Position numbers and translations under genes: made by a program. A stretch of 64,000 nucleotides of DNA, taken from assembly GCA_033439255.1 (NCBI GenBank), contig CM065887.1, positions 992,001 to 1,056,000 of the forward strand, given 5' to 3'. Positions 11,654 through 22,900 of the stretch are shown one piece after another (position 1 is the first letter of the stretch; each line of letters opens with the position of its first letter). The DNA is from Hericium rajendrae (Eukaryota; Basidiomycota; Agaricomycetes; Russulales; Hericiaceae). The notes below the pieces were generated by a model. The model was not told the origin of the DNA, did not search any database, and worked only from the letters and a program-made list of their open reading frames with translations.

Positions 11654-13202
11654 TGCTTTCGTTCTTGCAACCGTGCGCACCACGCCCCCATCGCCTTCGA
11701 CAACCCCGCGGTCCACGTTTATGAGCTCGCAGCAGCCCCATCCCCGACAACAATGCCGTCCACGTCCGCGTTGTCGTGCCTCGTTGCTGTGGCAACGGGG
11801 CACAACACGTCGCTGGGACTCCCGCGCTCACCCTCAATGACACCCGCACGTCCTCAACAGGTTCGTGCGGGTCATACAACCACCTCGCCGTCGACAATGC
11901 GCTCGCGGCCGCGACATCCGGCTGTGCGCACACGGCCACGCAAGGTCGCAAGCCCGTGCGAGGTCTGAGCTGCGCGTGCACGCCGTGGACGGCCTCTCCA
12001 GCCGGTGCAGCACTCCTGCGAGTGCGCGACACTGTCCGGCCTCGGGAGGACCGAGTTTCCGATGCAGGCGCACACTCTCGCATGCCCGGACGGCGCGAAC
12101 ATGTCCACCCCAGCGTCCGCACGCAAACGCGCGACCAGGCGGGTCCACACGAGTGCGCGCACGGCCAGCACGACCGGCGCACCCCGCCTTCTCCGGCATG
12201 GCCTGTGCGCCGATGCCCTGCCCCGCACACGACCTCCGCACGATCCCCTCGCCCCGCGCGCGAGCAAGGCCACGCAAGACCGTGCCAACTCACGCGCGGC
12301 CATGCACGATCCGTGACACCCTGCCCCGCCCCGTCCCGCGCATGACCCATGCACCGACACCATGCCCCGCACACAGCCGCCTTGCCCCATGCATGCGCGT
12401 ACAGCCAGGGACGGCCGCGCCAGCTCGCGCGGGGCCACGCACGATCTGCGCCCCCCCGCCTCGTCCCGTGCATGGCCCATGCACCGATGCCTCACCCCGC
12501 ACATGGCCGCCTCACCCCGTGCACGTGCATACGGCCAAGCACGGCCATGCCAGCTCGCGCGCGGCCCGCGCACCCCGTTTCGTCGCCCTTCGCCCGACAG
12601 CATGCACCCGATGGGCGAGAGCGCACCTGTCCGTTCACACACAGATGGTGATGCGCAAGAGGTGCGAGGGTGCGAGGTCTATTTAGGACCTTCGTTTCAA
12701 TAGTGTTAGATATTGTATTTTCCTTGTTTGTAGTAGTCTACCCCTTGAATATAAGAAAATTTTGACTTAAATGTCTTGACCACCTAGGTGGCTCATCATA
12801 AGGACTATATTAGCCATAGTAGTCATAGTTCCCCTTGGTAAGTATCATAGTCCTATGTATATGACACCCCTAGCTATAGAGGCTATGACACTCTATGTAT
12901 TTGACACTTCATGCTATGGAGGCTATCATAGGCCCCATAGCTCCACATAGCTAAATAGTCCAAGTTCATAGCCCCCATAGCTCACTGATAGGACACATAA
13001 TAGGACTTGCTGCTATATACAAAACAGATTTCTCAGATGTTATCAAGCATCATCCAGAAGACTTATTAAATTTGTATTCAACTAATGAACATCTTGTCAA
13101 AATGACTGTAGAAGTATTAGTTTGTGCTTTATGCCAAAAATATAGTTTAAAAGATCTAAAATCAAATGGTGCACTCTTTAAAACTTTTACAATATGGAGA
13201 TA

Positions 13203-13799
13203 CAGTTGAATATCTCATAGTGCATATGGGTGGGAAGGCCTCCAGCCTATGCACGATTAGATATTATTCACGAAGGGATATGTGACATACCGTGACATGT
13301 GGTGACAAACAGTGACGCTCTGGGAGAAGCCGTGACACCTAATCTTGGCTAGCCTTATTCACCGGTTTGGCAGATGTTTTCGGTGCGTTCTTGCTCTTCC
13401 GGGGTCTGCGACTGCAGTTGTGTGGCTTCAGGGTGGGGCAAGGTGTGTGCTTCAGGGGATTCTCGAGGGGCATGATGATGGGTCAGGTGGTTCGTGGTTC
13501 TGATGGAAATGCTCAGAAGTCGGAATTTTATGCTTCAAAGTGTCACTGCGATGTTGTAAGTGAGCTTTTTGACTCAGAGCACATTGTTTGTGTTTTCAGT
13601 CAATGAAAGAAATAGAAACAATGGTCATTTATTGTTGCTCGGCTATCTCGGGCATGCATAAAGTGCCATTGTTCGCTATGCATTATGAGTTATGAGGTAT
13701 TTTGCATAAATCCCCCTTAACCATGTTGGTTTGGTGGCCAGGCTATGCATTATTACATTTTATGCATGACGACAGTATGCATTGTGAGAAAGTCAACTG
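13203..13799. mobile_element. 597-bp Tc1/mariner-type MITE in the DUF6535 gene
   Basis: It is flanked by TA (13201-13202 and 13800-13801), with 24-bp imperfect terminal inverted repeats beginning CAGTTGA (left CAGTTGAATATCTCA..., right complement CAGTTGACTTTCTCA...). Deleting it with one TA shifts the frame by exactly the amount needed to join W-R-Y to F-E-I-N in the downstream frame. TA duplication plus CAG termini fits the Tc1/mariner/pogo group; no transposase frame remains. Confidence 0.8.
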
Positions 13800-14751
13800 T
13801 ATTTTGAAATCAATTTTTCAAAACTATTAGAGTCAACTATAGCAGAGTTAGATGATTCAAATAATTATCATAAAAGATATAATTATGATATACTTATAGC
13901 AAATTTGCTTTATTTATGTCAGTCACATAAAAAGTATAACTATGAGAATGACATAGTACAGATATATACTGTTCTTTGATGCCTCAATATGCACTTGAAG
14001 ATCAATATAAACAATTGTATTAGACTGAAAAATCAACATGGAATATTTTTTCTTCAGAAGTTAGAGAATCAACCATGGTTTAAGAATGATAAAGGTGCAT
14101 CAGTGAATCAATTGGAAAAAACTATTGAGCTTTTCTTTTATCATGCAAGATTTATACATACTATTGACAATGAATCACTCTCTTATTTAGAAACATCTGC
14201 TGAGTTTCAGAAATATATTCTACAGCCAAAAAATCTCAAATGGTGTTGGCATATAATTGCTATATATTGGCCAAGTTGGGGTGCTAAAAATTTATATTTT
14301 GAACATTTTCCATTATTGGAAGTACAATCACTTTTGAATGATGATGACACATGGAAGGCAATATTGGAAGAACTATGTATTCAAGCTAATAAAGTCAATT
14401 TTGTGTCAAAATATTATCCTTTTACACCACCATATAATGGAGATTTATTTTCACATGATCTTGAGATTATTAAACAGCTAAGATCTAAATTGAAGATACA
14501 AATTAGTCTTGACAATAAGAAATTTGGACTATATAATAGACAAGTTCAACAATATGATTAATTGTATGTAGTATGTACCTCAAGCTTAGTAAGTTTCTCC
14601 AGGTGAATGTAGATTTGTACAATATGCTGCTGCTCTTTTGTCTTGAATACAAAATCATGTCCATTGATGTGTAAGAATGTATGTACAAATTAGAGCTGTA
14701 AAACCTCTTAATCTTATCCTGTGAGTGTCAATTTGAGTGTCTCTCTAAAGA

Positions 14752-15750
14752 TTAAGTATATGATGGCAAGCCCCATTCTTCTGGTGCAAATTCTTCTAAT
14801 GTCTGAAGAACCCTGTCTGCCTCATGCAAGCCTTGTGTCTCGAGCTTGAGAAGGTTCGGATCAGGAACCCATGTGACTGAGACAAGCATACACGGTAAGG
14901 TCCCCCATTTGGAAATATGCAGTTACGAGAAACACACCGTGCATCCCAGCCCTCTTTCCTGCTTGGACTCCCGGAATCGCATCCTCGAACACCAACCCAC
15001 GTGCTCTCTCCAACCTATGCTCTTCCCCGACCAAATCACCCTCAAGCTCGCCCGTCAAACCTTTCTCTCCAACTGCTCTCTGCAGCGCAGCCCTCGCCGC
15101 CACCAGAAACACGTCCGGGAAGGGCTTTCCCCTTCCTCCGTGCTCCGTAATCCACGCATCATCCCCACAGACGATGTTCTCGCCGAACAGCCCAAACACA
15201 TCTTGCAAGTGTGCGGTCTTCATCTCGAGGTTCCGCCGCCGCGAGCCCGTCGCGATCGCCATGGGAATGCTGTGCGCGTGCAGATGCTGCACGAGCCGGC
15301 GCACGCCAGGGAGGAGCTGGACGTGCGGCCAGCGCTCGTCCTGCAGCTCATTGCGCTCGCGGAGGTAGTCGTCTATCGTGAGTGGGATATCAGGGAAGAA
15401 CGAGAGCAGGTGCGCGGCGGCTTCGCGCTCCGCTGCGGACGTGTGAGAGCGATGGATATGACAGATGGTAAGTTGGGACCTACGTTTGCCCATGAGTCCC
15501 GCTTTCATGTCCCAGGTCATCTCGGCGCCAAACCTTGCGAGAATCTCGTCTGCGATTTGTAAGATCTCAAGTCTGCTATGGTAGAACGTCGAAATCACTT
15601 CACTGGTAACATCAGTGTATACTCGCTCTGAATCGATCATGAGGCCTGCAGGATGCGAGACACAGAAGTTAGAAACCCGACCGGAGGAACTAAGATACAC
15701 ATACCGTCCATGTCGAAAAGCACGTAGGAAATCTGTTTTTGTGCGGCCAT
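14752..15750 (-). CDS. HAD-superfamily phosphatase, HDHD1/pseudouridine-5'-phosphatase-like
   Basis: A soluble HAD hydrolase that should remove phosphate from a small phosphorylated metabolite. It starts with ATG at 15748-15750. Exon 1 ends inside the catalytic motif DMDG (nucleophile Asp and acid/base Asp), and after an intron the frame reads LMIDSERVYTD. Two further introns are clear: one joins GLMGK to PEREAA (about 15,440-15,490), the last joins GMH to VTWVPDPN (about 14,870-14,935). Motif II Ser/Thr is in AIATGS, motif III Lys in GRGKPFPD, and motif IV in VFEDAIPGVQA. The stop is at 14752-14754. All key residues are present, so it is probably functional. Exact substrate cannot be told from sequence; HDHD1 and glycerol-phosphatase-like members share these motifs. 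Confidence 0.85.
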
Positions 15751-16341
15751 GCTTGCTCGTATGTTGGGATCGATGACCTCGTACTAGTGTTTAGTAGTAC
15801 GAGCTGTACGAGCTGTACGAGAGAGTACGAAACAAGAGTCTGGCGATGTGCGGCTGCTGCCATCGCAACAACGTGATCTTATCTGATAGAGCAACTGAAT
15901 AGACGACGCTGTGGACCAGGATTGGCTGTGGACTCAGCAGTTGTACCCGGATTGTCCGCAAGGCACCTCAAGGCACTCTGAAATCATCTCGTGTCCTATG
16001 CCACGGTAATGCCTGCTGATAGCCTGTTCCTTTCCTTTCTACATAACCTGCCTTCGATAGTCCCAATAAGCACGGCACATCAACCCGGTTCGATCGGTGA
16101 AACTGTCTCACTCGTCATCGCAGGTCTAGAGCCGCGGGGTGCCGGTCAACTACTTACATCAATACTTGGACACCTGAGGGTCGACTTAGCCGCCAGGGCG
16201 CAACGCTCCCTCTTTTAAAGTAATCTGTCCGCCACCATAGCCACTTCCCAACTCACCATCATGTACCCCCCATTGCGTGGCAGGTCTCCCAGCAGAAAGG
16301 CCTCATACCCACACATCGCGGCCCCCACCGTGCCTCCGACC

Positions 16342-17161
16342 ATGGACCCCCGCCGCCGCCGCGTGCTCCTGCCCCTCCTCGCCCTCGCAGCCGTCTTCTG
16401 CTTCCTCTTCTTCTCGTCCTCGCACGAGCTCTTCGCGCTTCCGCCCGGCTTGCGCGCCCCGCTCTCGCGCGCGAACATTGCGGCGCTGATGCGCGGGCGC
16501 GTGGACGAGATCCACGGGCTGCTGTACTTCGTCGTGCACAAGCCGGAGCAGATGCTCGGCCCGCAGGACGCGGCGGCGCTCGACCCCGCGAAGCCCATTG
16601 CGATGACCGTGTACGAGGCGGGCGATGCGGAGGCGTGGCCGGATTGGACCGCGAGAGAGAAGATGATGAATGCGGAGACGCCGTTGGTTGTGTTTAGCAA
16701 AGTGCGTGCTGTGTTCTCATGTGCTCTATGGGCTTGCATTTAATGGTGCTTTTGTAGACATATTGCCCGTGAGCAAGCTAGTTGCGTGAGTGTAATGGAT
16801 GTTGAAATTGAACTCTGTACAGATATTCTAAACGGGCAAAAGAACTTCTGAAGGGCTATGACCTGGAGCCCGCTCCGCAGATCATTGAGGTTGACTTACG
16901 AGGCACGCTACCCTTTTCTGGTCCTGTTCTTTCCCAAACTGATGTCTTTTGACTTTGACAGATGACGGAGACCTCATTAAGGCCATCCTCACGCGCCTAA
17001 CGTCGCGGAGCACATTCCCGAACGTCATCCTGCTTGGCAAGTCCATCGGCGGTTCCGATCAGCTGGTGGAGCTGCACAAGGAGGGAAAACTGAAGGCCGT
17101 CTTGGAGGAAGCGGGATTGAAGGTCCAGGCGGACATTAAGATCCCCGAGGCGCAGATGTGA
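16342..17161 (+). CDS. Membrane-anchored glutaredoxin (CPYS, Grx6/7-like)
   Basis: A 216-aa thiol oxidoreductase, probably in the secretory pathway. Met at 16342 is preferred over the one at 16261 because its context is ACCATGG and it puts an Arg patch (RRRR) directly before a hydrophobic anchor (LLPLLALAAVFCFLFF). Exons are 16342-16701, 16758-16768, 16823-16902 and 16962-17161, summing to a whole number of codons. Exon 2 is an 11-nt microexon that splits the active site, giving TYCPYS after splicing. The third intron starts GC instead of GT (16903) and ends CAG. The glutathione-binding region appears as IGGSDQL (family TVP-GG-D pattern, here with FPNVILLGKSIGG). Yeast Grx6 and Grx7 have the same type II topology. 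Confidence 0.88.
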
Positions 17162-17436
17162 GTAAGTTGGGATGTTGGTCTGACGCTCGCATTGTATGTA
17201 TGGTCGCCGCGGGCTTCAGTAAACGGGCTTAGGCTGTATTCTTAGATGCGCTTTAGTGATGCGAAAATTGCATGGATACGCTGTCATTGTAACGCTCGAT
17301 GGACATGAGTTTGAAAGTCGGCGCCGGCACTGACTTATCCATCCTTTCATCTCGACACAATACATCCGTCACCTTGTTCCTTGTAGAGTTACAATTATAA
17401 CAGTACAAGCATGATATACCACCAATAAATTACCGC

Positions 17437-19335
17437 TCAAAAGTAAGAGCCTTCGCCAGCGTACGAACGTCCATCCTTCGGACTGACCACGTCCGATCCG
17501 TCGTCATGAAGCGAATCTGTGTCGAGATCGAGCTGCTCTGCCTGTTTGCGCAGATACGCGACCGATCCTGGTCCAAAGGCAGGTGTTGGCTTCTCGTAGG
17601 GCTTCGCAGCCACGGCTAGACGGCCGGCGGGTATAGAAGCCTGCAACGCCGCCTGCGACGGAACAGACTGAAACGCCAACTAAAAGCAAACATCAGCTCC
17701 TGCAGCTCTACAGAGTAGCAAAGAGTATCCACCGAGTCATTGAGCTTCTTATAGTGCTTCAAGTACACGCCGACGCTCTCAAGCTCCTCGAGCACCCGCT
17801 CCCTTCGCCCGCGCCGGCCCTCCCTTCCCTCCTCGCGGTTCCCAACCTTGCCCTCGTCCTTGAGCTCCTCAAGCGCCTTCTTCGCCCACGCGAGGAAGCC
17901 GACCGCCTCGCCGCCGCGCGCGGCGAGGTCGTGCTCGCCCGCGTCGACGCCGAGCCACTTATGCGCGAGTGCGGTGTGGAACGCGGCCGTGTCCGCGAGC
18001 GCGCGCAGCACGTCCGCCGTGACCTCCATCTCCGCGCGCGCGTCCTGCCCGGGGCTGCGCTCCTTGCCGAACGGCAGCGCGAGCTTTGCTTTACCAGTGG
18101 GGGATCGGACGCGCGCTTTGGAGGCGCCGGGCATGCGCGCGAGGGACAGCGCGGAGGAGGCGAGCGCGGCGCATTCGAGGTGCAGCTTGGCGACGAGGGA
18201 GGGGGAGGGGTGCGATTTGGGGAGTGGGGGGCCGGGGGAGACGGTGCTGTCGAAGGCGGCTTTGGTGAGGAGTTTGCGGATGGCGAGGGACTGTGCGGAG
18301 GCGAGACTCATCCTGAGATACAGTTAGCGATGTGAACAGGTTTGGCAGATGATGGCGCTTGACAGAGCTGGACGTACTTCGAGAGGGCCGACGCGACTTC
18401 CTGGCTCAGCTCTGGTGGGCGTGAGATCCCATGGAGCCAGCCTGGCGTCTTCTCTGCTTCGACGAGGATCTCTTCGCCAACGTATGCGAAGACGGCGCTG
18501 GCTTTGCACAGAAGGTTGATGGCGAAGCCAAGCTTCTCGTCCTTGGCTTTGCGTTCGATATCGGAGATGCCGCGCTCGTATTCGTATTGGCCGAGGGCGA
18601 CCACGCTCGTCCGTGCGAGGTTGGAGAGGGCGAAGCCGTAGGTCAGCAGAGTAAAGGCGAGCTCGGAGGGCAGTTTCGGGAAAGACAGTCTGGGTGAGCT
18701 GTTGAAGAGCTGCGATGACAGTGTTGTGCGCCAACTAAACACTTCCATGAATGTGAGATACGCTCGACTGGATTACACTGCCTACACGGAAAAACATTCA
18801 AAGTATAAAGAATACGATAGACGTAATCAAACCAACATCCTTGCAGCAGCTTGAATAAGAATACAACCGGTTGTTTCTGTGGCTCTTCAGAGCACGGCAG
18901 AGAACATCGCAGAAACAGCTAATAAAATTATCACTCAAGTTTCTGCAAGGCGCTGGTTTCACCACCTCCATCGTATCCTTCACACTTTATGTGCAGGTAG
19001 TGTCACATACCGACGTACCTGGCTCTTTCGCGCAGACGATGTCGCCGGATGCGACACAGGTCGCAACGGCGAATAGTTGAGGGATATATTCTACAAGGAT
19101 CTTTAACCGGAAGGATTGAGCATGATTCAAGGAAGGCCGGCTAGAGAGTGACCTTGATGAGTCTCAGATAGTCCTTTTCGCCGTCCGTCCGCTTGCTCTC
19201 CTTGAGCAGCGCACGTAAATTGGCACGCGCCTGCGTCGTCTCCGTCATGTTAGAGGTATACGTGTTGGTTGGGTCTGAATAACATTCTGCAAAGGAGAAA
19301 GATCCCGTCGTGGGCAGCTCAAAGACATAACTCAT
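17437..19335 (-). CDS. palC: pH-response regulator PalC, BRO1 domain
   Basis: A component of the fungal Pal/Rim alkaline-pH pathway, working with ESCRT-III at the plasma membrane/endosome. Exon 1 (19335 down to about 19141) gives the typical FELPTTGSFSF start and the ANLRALLKESKR helix. The next exon (from about 18757) carries VFSWRTTLSSQLFNSSPRL. It continues through introns near 18,374-18,310 (ALSK/MSLASAQSLA) and 17,734-17,681, into the BRO1 signature NDS-AFQSVPSQAALQASIP. The stop is at 17437. The first intron is unusually long for this genome (about 385 nt), its donor is not clear (GTCACT), and it contains a hairpin element. The region 17,830-18,200 is very GC-rich. PalC identity rests on N-terminal and BRO1 motifs together. 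Confidence 0.8.
18800..18993. mobile_element. Foldback/MITE-like inverted repeat in palC intron 1
   Basis: The segment 18800-18853 is an imperfect inverted copy of 18925-18993. The complement of the left arm and the right arm share TCAAG, CTGCAAGG, TGGTTT, TATCGTATTC and ACTTT in the same order. Together they can form a stem of roughly 55 bp around a 70-nt loop. It accounts for much of the excess length of this intron. Confidence 0.45.
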
Positions 19336-19948
19336 GGCGGAAAAGCCTCAGGAGGCGGGACAAGGTGCTGAAGCGCTCACTGCGTCCGCCAATTCGGGAA
19401 TCTGGATCACGTGCAGCTCGACGCTCTTTTCAAGGCGAGACCTCTGATCTTTTTTCTCCCAAGTTACTACGACGTCGTGCAAATTCAACACATTCTCAAG
19501 TCCTCAAGCTCATCAAACCAGACCCGCGCGGTATACACGTTGTCGCCGATTGAGATCTCGAGACAGCGGAGGTCGGAATCTGATTTGGTCCCGCACGAGT
19601 CCCCTTATTACCCAAATCACCTGCGGGCAGCGGCCTCCTCTGTTGTCAACCTCCCCGTCTTTGACCCGCCACATCTGTCTTAAAGGCAAGGTCTGACCAT
19701 TCGTATTCTCAGTGTTCTCGACAACGTATCTCGCGCATTTCATCGACCCAATCAGTCTTTTCGATCCGTCTAGGTGTTATCATCGTCTAGCGTGGTCGTC
19801 TTCAATCATCGGTTCAGTATCTGTCTATCAGCGTCATCAGTGGTGTCAATACTGACATTTCATCTTCGATTCAGTCCCGGCGTTACCAGGTACTTGCTTT
19901 GCAGTACAGCAATCTCGTACCATCCTTTCTGTCCAGTCTGCACTATCT
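19336..19948. promoter_or_regulatory. Divergent promoter region between palC and the coiled-coil gene
   Basis: About 600 bases between two divergent starts. CT-rich tracts precede the start at 19949 (for example around 19,700-19,930), as is common for fungal promoters. No TATA box or repeat stands out. A 5' untranslated intron near 19,770-19,890 cannot be excluded. Confidence 0.35.
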
Positions 19949-22900
19949 ATGTCCACTTCACTTGCGATTGAGCCTGCACAGTCGGCTCCTGCTTTCGCCG
20001 ACATCAAATTTACTAAGATTGGTCAACCACCGGCTCTCTTGCAGCGTATGCAATCTCCAGAGATCAAGACTGAATATCGTACCCCTTCCCCTACACCTCC
20101 AGGTGCTACGATTCATGGCGGTCTCGCACCGCACGCACCCTCTACGTTTAGGCCAACCCTCTTTCAGGCTTTGGCAGACACTCCTCCGCAGCATGGCGAA
20201 AGCTCTACTACGATCACAACGCAGCCCTTGAATGCCATATTTAATGCTGTACAGCCATCTGCTTCCCTCAACACTCTGACTTCACGTTCTCCGGCGTCGT
20301 TCACAGTCACGACGGCGTCTGCCCCGTCGGTAGGGGCTATGCAAGTTCCTTCTTCAAATGTCCCATCTACTGGCTTTACTGCGACCATATCTCCCCTTGC
20401 CTCCTCGTCCGCACCTCATGCATCCACATCTATAGCTCGTCCGTCATCGCCTGCGAGCACTAGCAGGCGTGATATTTCTGAAGACGATTCATTCCCCTCT
20501 GGAAGTGTCGCTCTTGAGTCCTCGCCACCCGCGCCACTTCCGATTAATCTCAGCGCAGGGTCGAAGAATACCGATAATCTTTCACGTCTTTTGAAGCTCA
20601 CCTCGACGCGGCACGAGTCCGTGCCAAAGATCCAGAAGCGCTTCGACGACAAGACGGCCGATCTTGCCGAGCTCATGGCAAAGGCGCAGGAAGGCGCGGA
20701 GGCCGTCGAAGCGCAGCTGGACAGCCTCACAAAGGTGGCTGAGATGACCAGGCAGCAGTCCGATCGCATGATGCAGGAGGCGCTCAAGACCCGCGAGATT
20801 GCTGAACGACTGTATGCGGAGGCTGAGCAGATCAAGCTGGACGTGCAGAAGGCCAAGGAGCAGACGAAGAATGCAAGCAAGCATTCGGAGGACTTGTTCG
20901 TCTTCTCGAGGCGGCTCTTCGTGTGGCTGCATGAGCTGGTCGTGCGCGAGAGTCCACTCATTGAGGCACTGCGACAGGAAATGGAGAAGCACACCGAGAG
21001 CCAAAGGCATGCGGAAACGGAGGCTGCGGAAGAACGGAAGAAACGAGACGCCGAGGCTGCCGCTGCCGCGGAGGCTAGGCGACTTGCGGAAGAGCAACGC
21101 CGGGCTGCAGAAGAGCAGCGCTTGGCTGCAGAAGCAGAGGAAAAGACCCGCCAAGCGGAAGAAGAGAGACGCCGCGCTGCCGAGGCGGCCTCTGAAGCAC
21201 AACGTGCTCGCGAACAGCAGCGACTTGCAGAGGAGGAGCGGCTCAAGGAAGAAAAAGAGAAAGAATATCAGGCTAAGCGTGCCGCAGTGCAGGCGAGCAA
21301 ACAGCGGGCTCGTGAGGCCGAAGCAGTGCAGATCAGGTTAGCACGGGAGCAGGATCTGCGGTCGAAGAGCGGCAGCGCATCGATGGATGTGTCACCAGAA
21401 AGGCCCGAGAGCGACAAGAATCTTATGCTTAGCAACATCCCACCCTCCGTCTGTACACCAATGCCTACACCCGCGCCCGTTCCGAGGATCACTGTTCCAA
21501 CGACAGTCGCAGCTCCTCCGGTATCGAAGTCTCCCATAGCTCTCGTCTCGCCGCACGCCAGCCTACCCCCACGCCCACCGCCTGCTGTCATAGCCCAGGC
21601 GCATCAGAAGGGATCAGCGAATGCTGAAGCGTCATCTCAGAAGACGCGCAAAGTGTCAACGATGCCATTTGTTCCTGCTCAGACTGAGGCGGGGCGACAG
21701 GTCAATACTGATATGCCATTTGGCTCAACGGAACTGGCTCGGGAATCTCTGACACGTAAGAAGGACTCTGCTGCTCCTGTGAAGAATGGTCAAACCTCTC
21801 GTAGTCCCTCTACTAGAAGGGCGAATGCTCAGTCGAATACTCAGTCTCAAGGCCAGCCGAAAAAGGCGAAAAAGGCCGCCAGAAATGCTGAACGTGGATC
21901 GGCTACTACTGCTCCTGCGTCTGGGTCTACACATCTCACTCAGCATTCGAAGATGCCCGTTGATCGTGTCGGACCTCCTTCCGCTCGACCAGAGCCCTCC
22001 CTTATTCCTAATGCAACATATGCGGAGGCCTCGCAACCTTCACCTGTGATATCTTTTCCTAATAATGTTACTATTTCATACCCAGACATTCCGGTCACCA
22101 ATGGCTGGGCCCCTGAGATCTATCGTGATCCTCGTCCAGATAATCTTGGAGATGGTGGCTGGGGTGGACGTGCCAGTTGGGGTGTCTCTCCTCCACCGGA
22201 TCAGTCTATTCGTCCCGAGCCATCAACCGCACACCACATAAACGGCCAGCACGTCGATATGCGCAGAGTGTCAGACACCGAGCGATACCGACGCCCGCCT
22301 GGAGATCATTATTCCCCTCCGCCTCCGGATCACCGTGGCGCTCCGTCTTCGCGCAAGCGCACATGGGATGGTCCCCAATATGAAGACGACCGGATCAGTC
22401 CACCACGACAGCGGGCTAGAGTGTCACCAGAATATGACCATGGCCTCGACCACAGGAGAGACCCTCATCCCTCTCGTTTCGATCGGTCGCCGAGTCCTGT
22501 CCCTGCGACCTACAGCAGAGCCGATTACTCTCCTTACTCGGACCGGGATTATGATCGTAGAGGTCTAACCCCTCATGACTATCTTGTCGCCGATAGCTAC
22601 CATCCAGAAGACTATCCTGAAGGATATGGACCCGAGCCTGTTCATCCTTCAGAATATGACTCGTACCGCCATCTCTCCCCCGGCACACCTCCTGGTTTGT
22701 CGCCGGACGCAAGTTATGGGGCGAATGGCTGGCCGGACGACAGTGACCTCGGCTTCTACGAGCCACTTGTCGTCGACGGGTATTCGACTGCGCTTCAACA
22801 TCGCTCGCTTGAATCGCGCATGGGAGATCCGCCCCCGCCCGGGAGCTCTAACCGCCGGGGTGGCTCTGGCAATCCCAACCAGAACAATCGGCGAGGCTCT

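Larger units (their letters stand above)
10306..13039 (+). mobile_element. Non-autonomous transposon copy 2, in the DUF6535 gene
   Basis: It is 2734 bp long, with termini CATCTGAGAAAA and TTTCTCAGATG and target duplication TT (10304-10305 and 13040-13041). Removing 2736 bp (a multiple of three) joins codon ATT to ATC of the host gene in frame, which fixes the boundaries. Features in order: CTATCATAG subterminal repeats, GATAAGAT tracts, outward TATA box (11177-11184), pyrimidine-rich leader, intron from GTATGT (about 11578) to TACTAACACAG, stem-loop (11623-11653), GC-rich core (11,660-12,660) and AT-rich right arm. It is closest to copy 4: both have CCAGTGGTATAT just inside the left end. Confidence 0.85.
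1524..14561 (+). pseudogene. DUF6535-type membrane protein gene, split by four or more transposons
   Basis: Function unknown; the family is a large Agaricomycete-specific group with several membrane segments. Exons 1524-1842, 1910-2371, 2440-2603 and 2663-2869 join in frame through GT-AG introns and lead into the family signature (LLVFAGLFSAVVTAFVV). The next block, 3039-3185, carries WVNGLWFTSLSLS and LIKQW. The second half of the domain is at about 8923-10305 (QFRFDGLEKWHV, two to three hydrophobic helices). The tail is at 13042-13202 and 13802-14561. Insertions sit at 2870, 3186, 10306 and 13203. Removing the inserts at 2870, 10306 and 13203, each with one target duplication, restores the frame exactly. 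The junction across 3186-8903 does not close cleanly and may hide a native intron or an indel. One in-frame TGA remains at 13977-13979. The gene grows steadily more AT-rich towards its 3' end, which argues for one gene rather than two fused fragments. The N-terminal exons before 2440 are low complexity and less certain. Confidence 0.75.

Noticed and set aside
20416-21246. Minus-strand 276-codon Ser/Ala/Cys-rich frame
   Set aside because: Antisense shadow of the Ala/Glu/Arg coiled-coil region of the 1032-aa gene.
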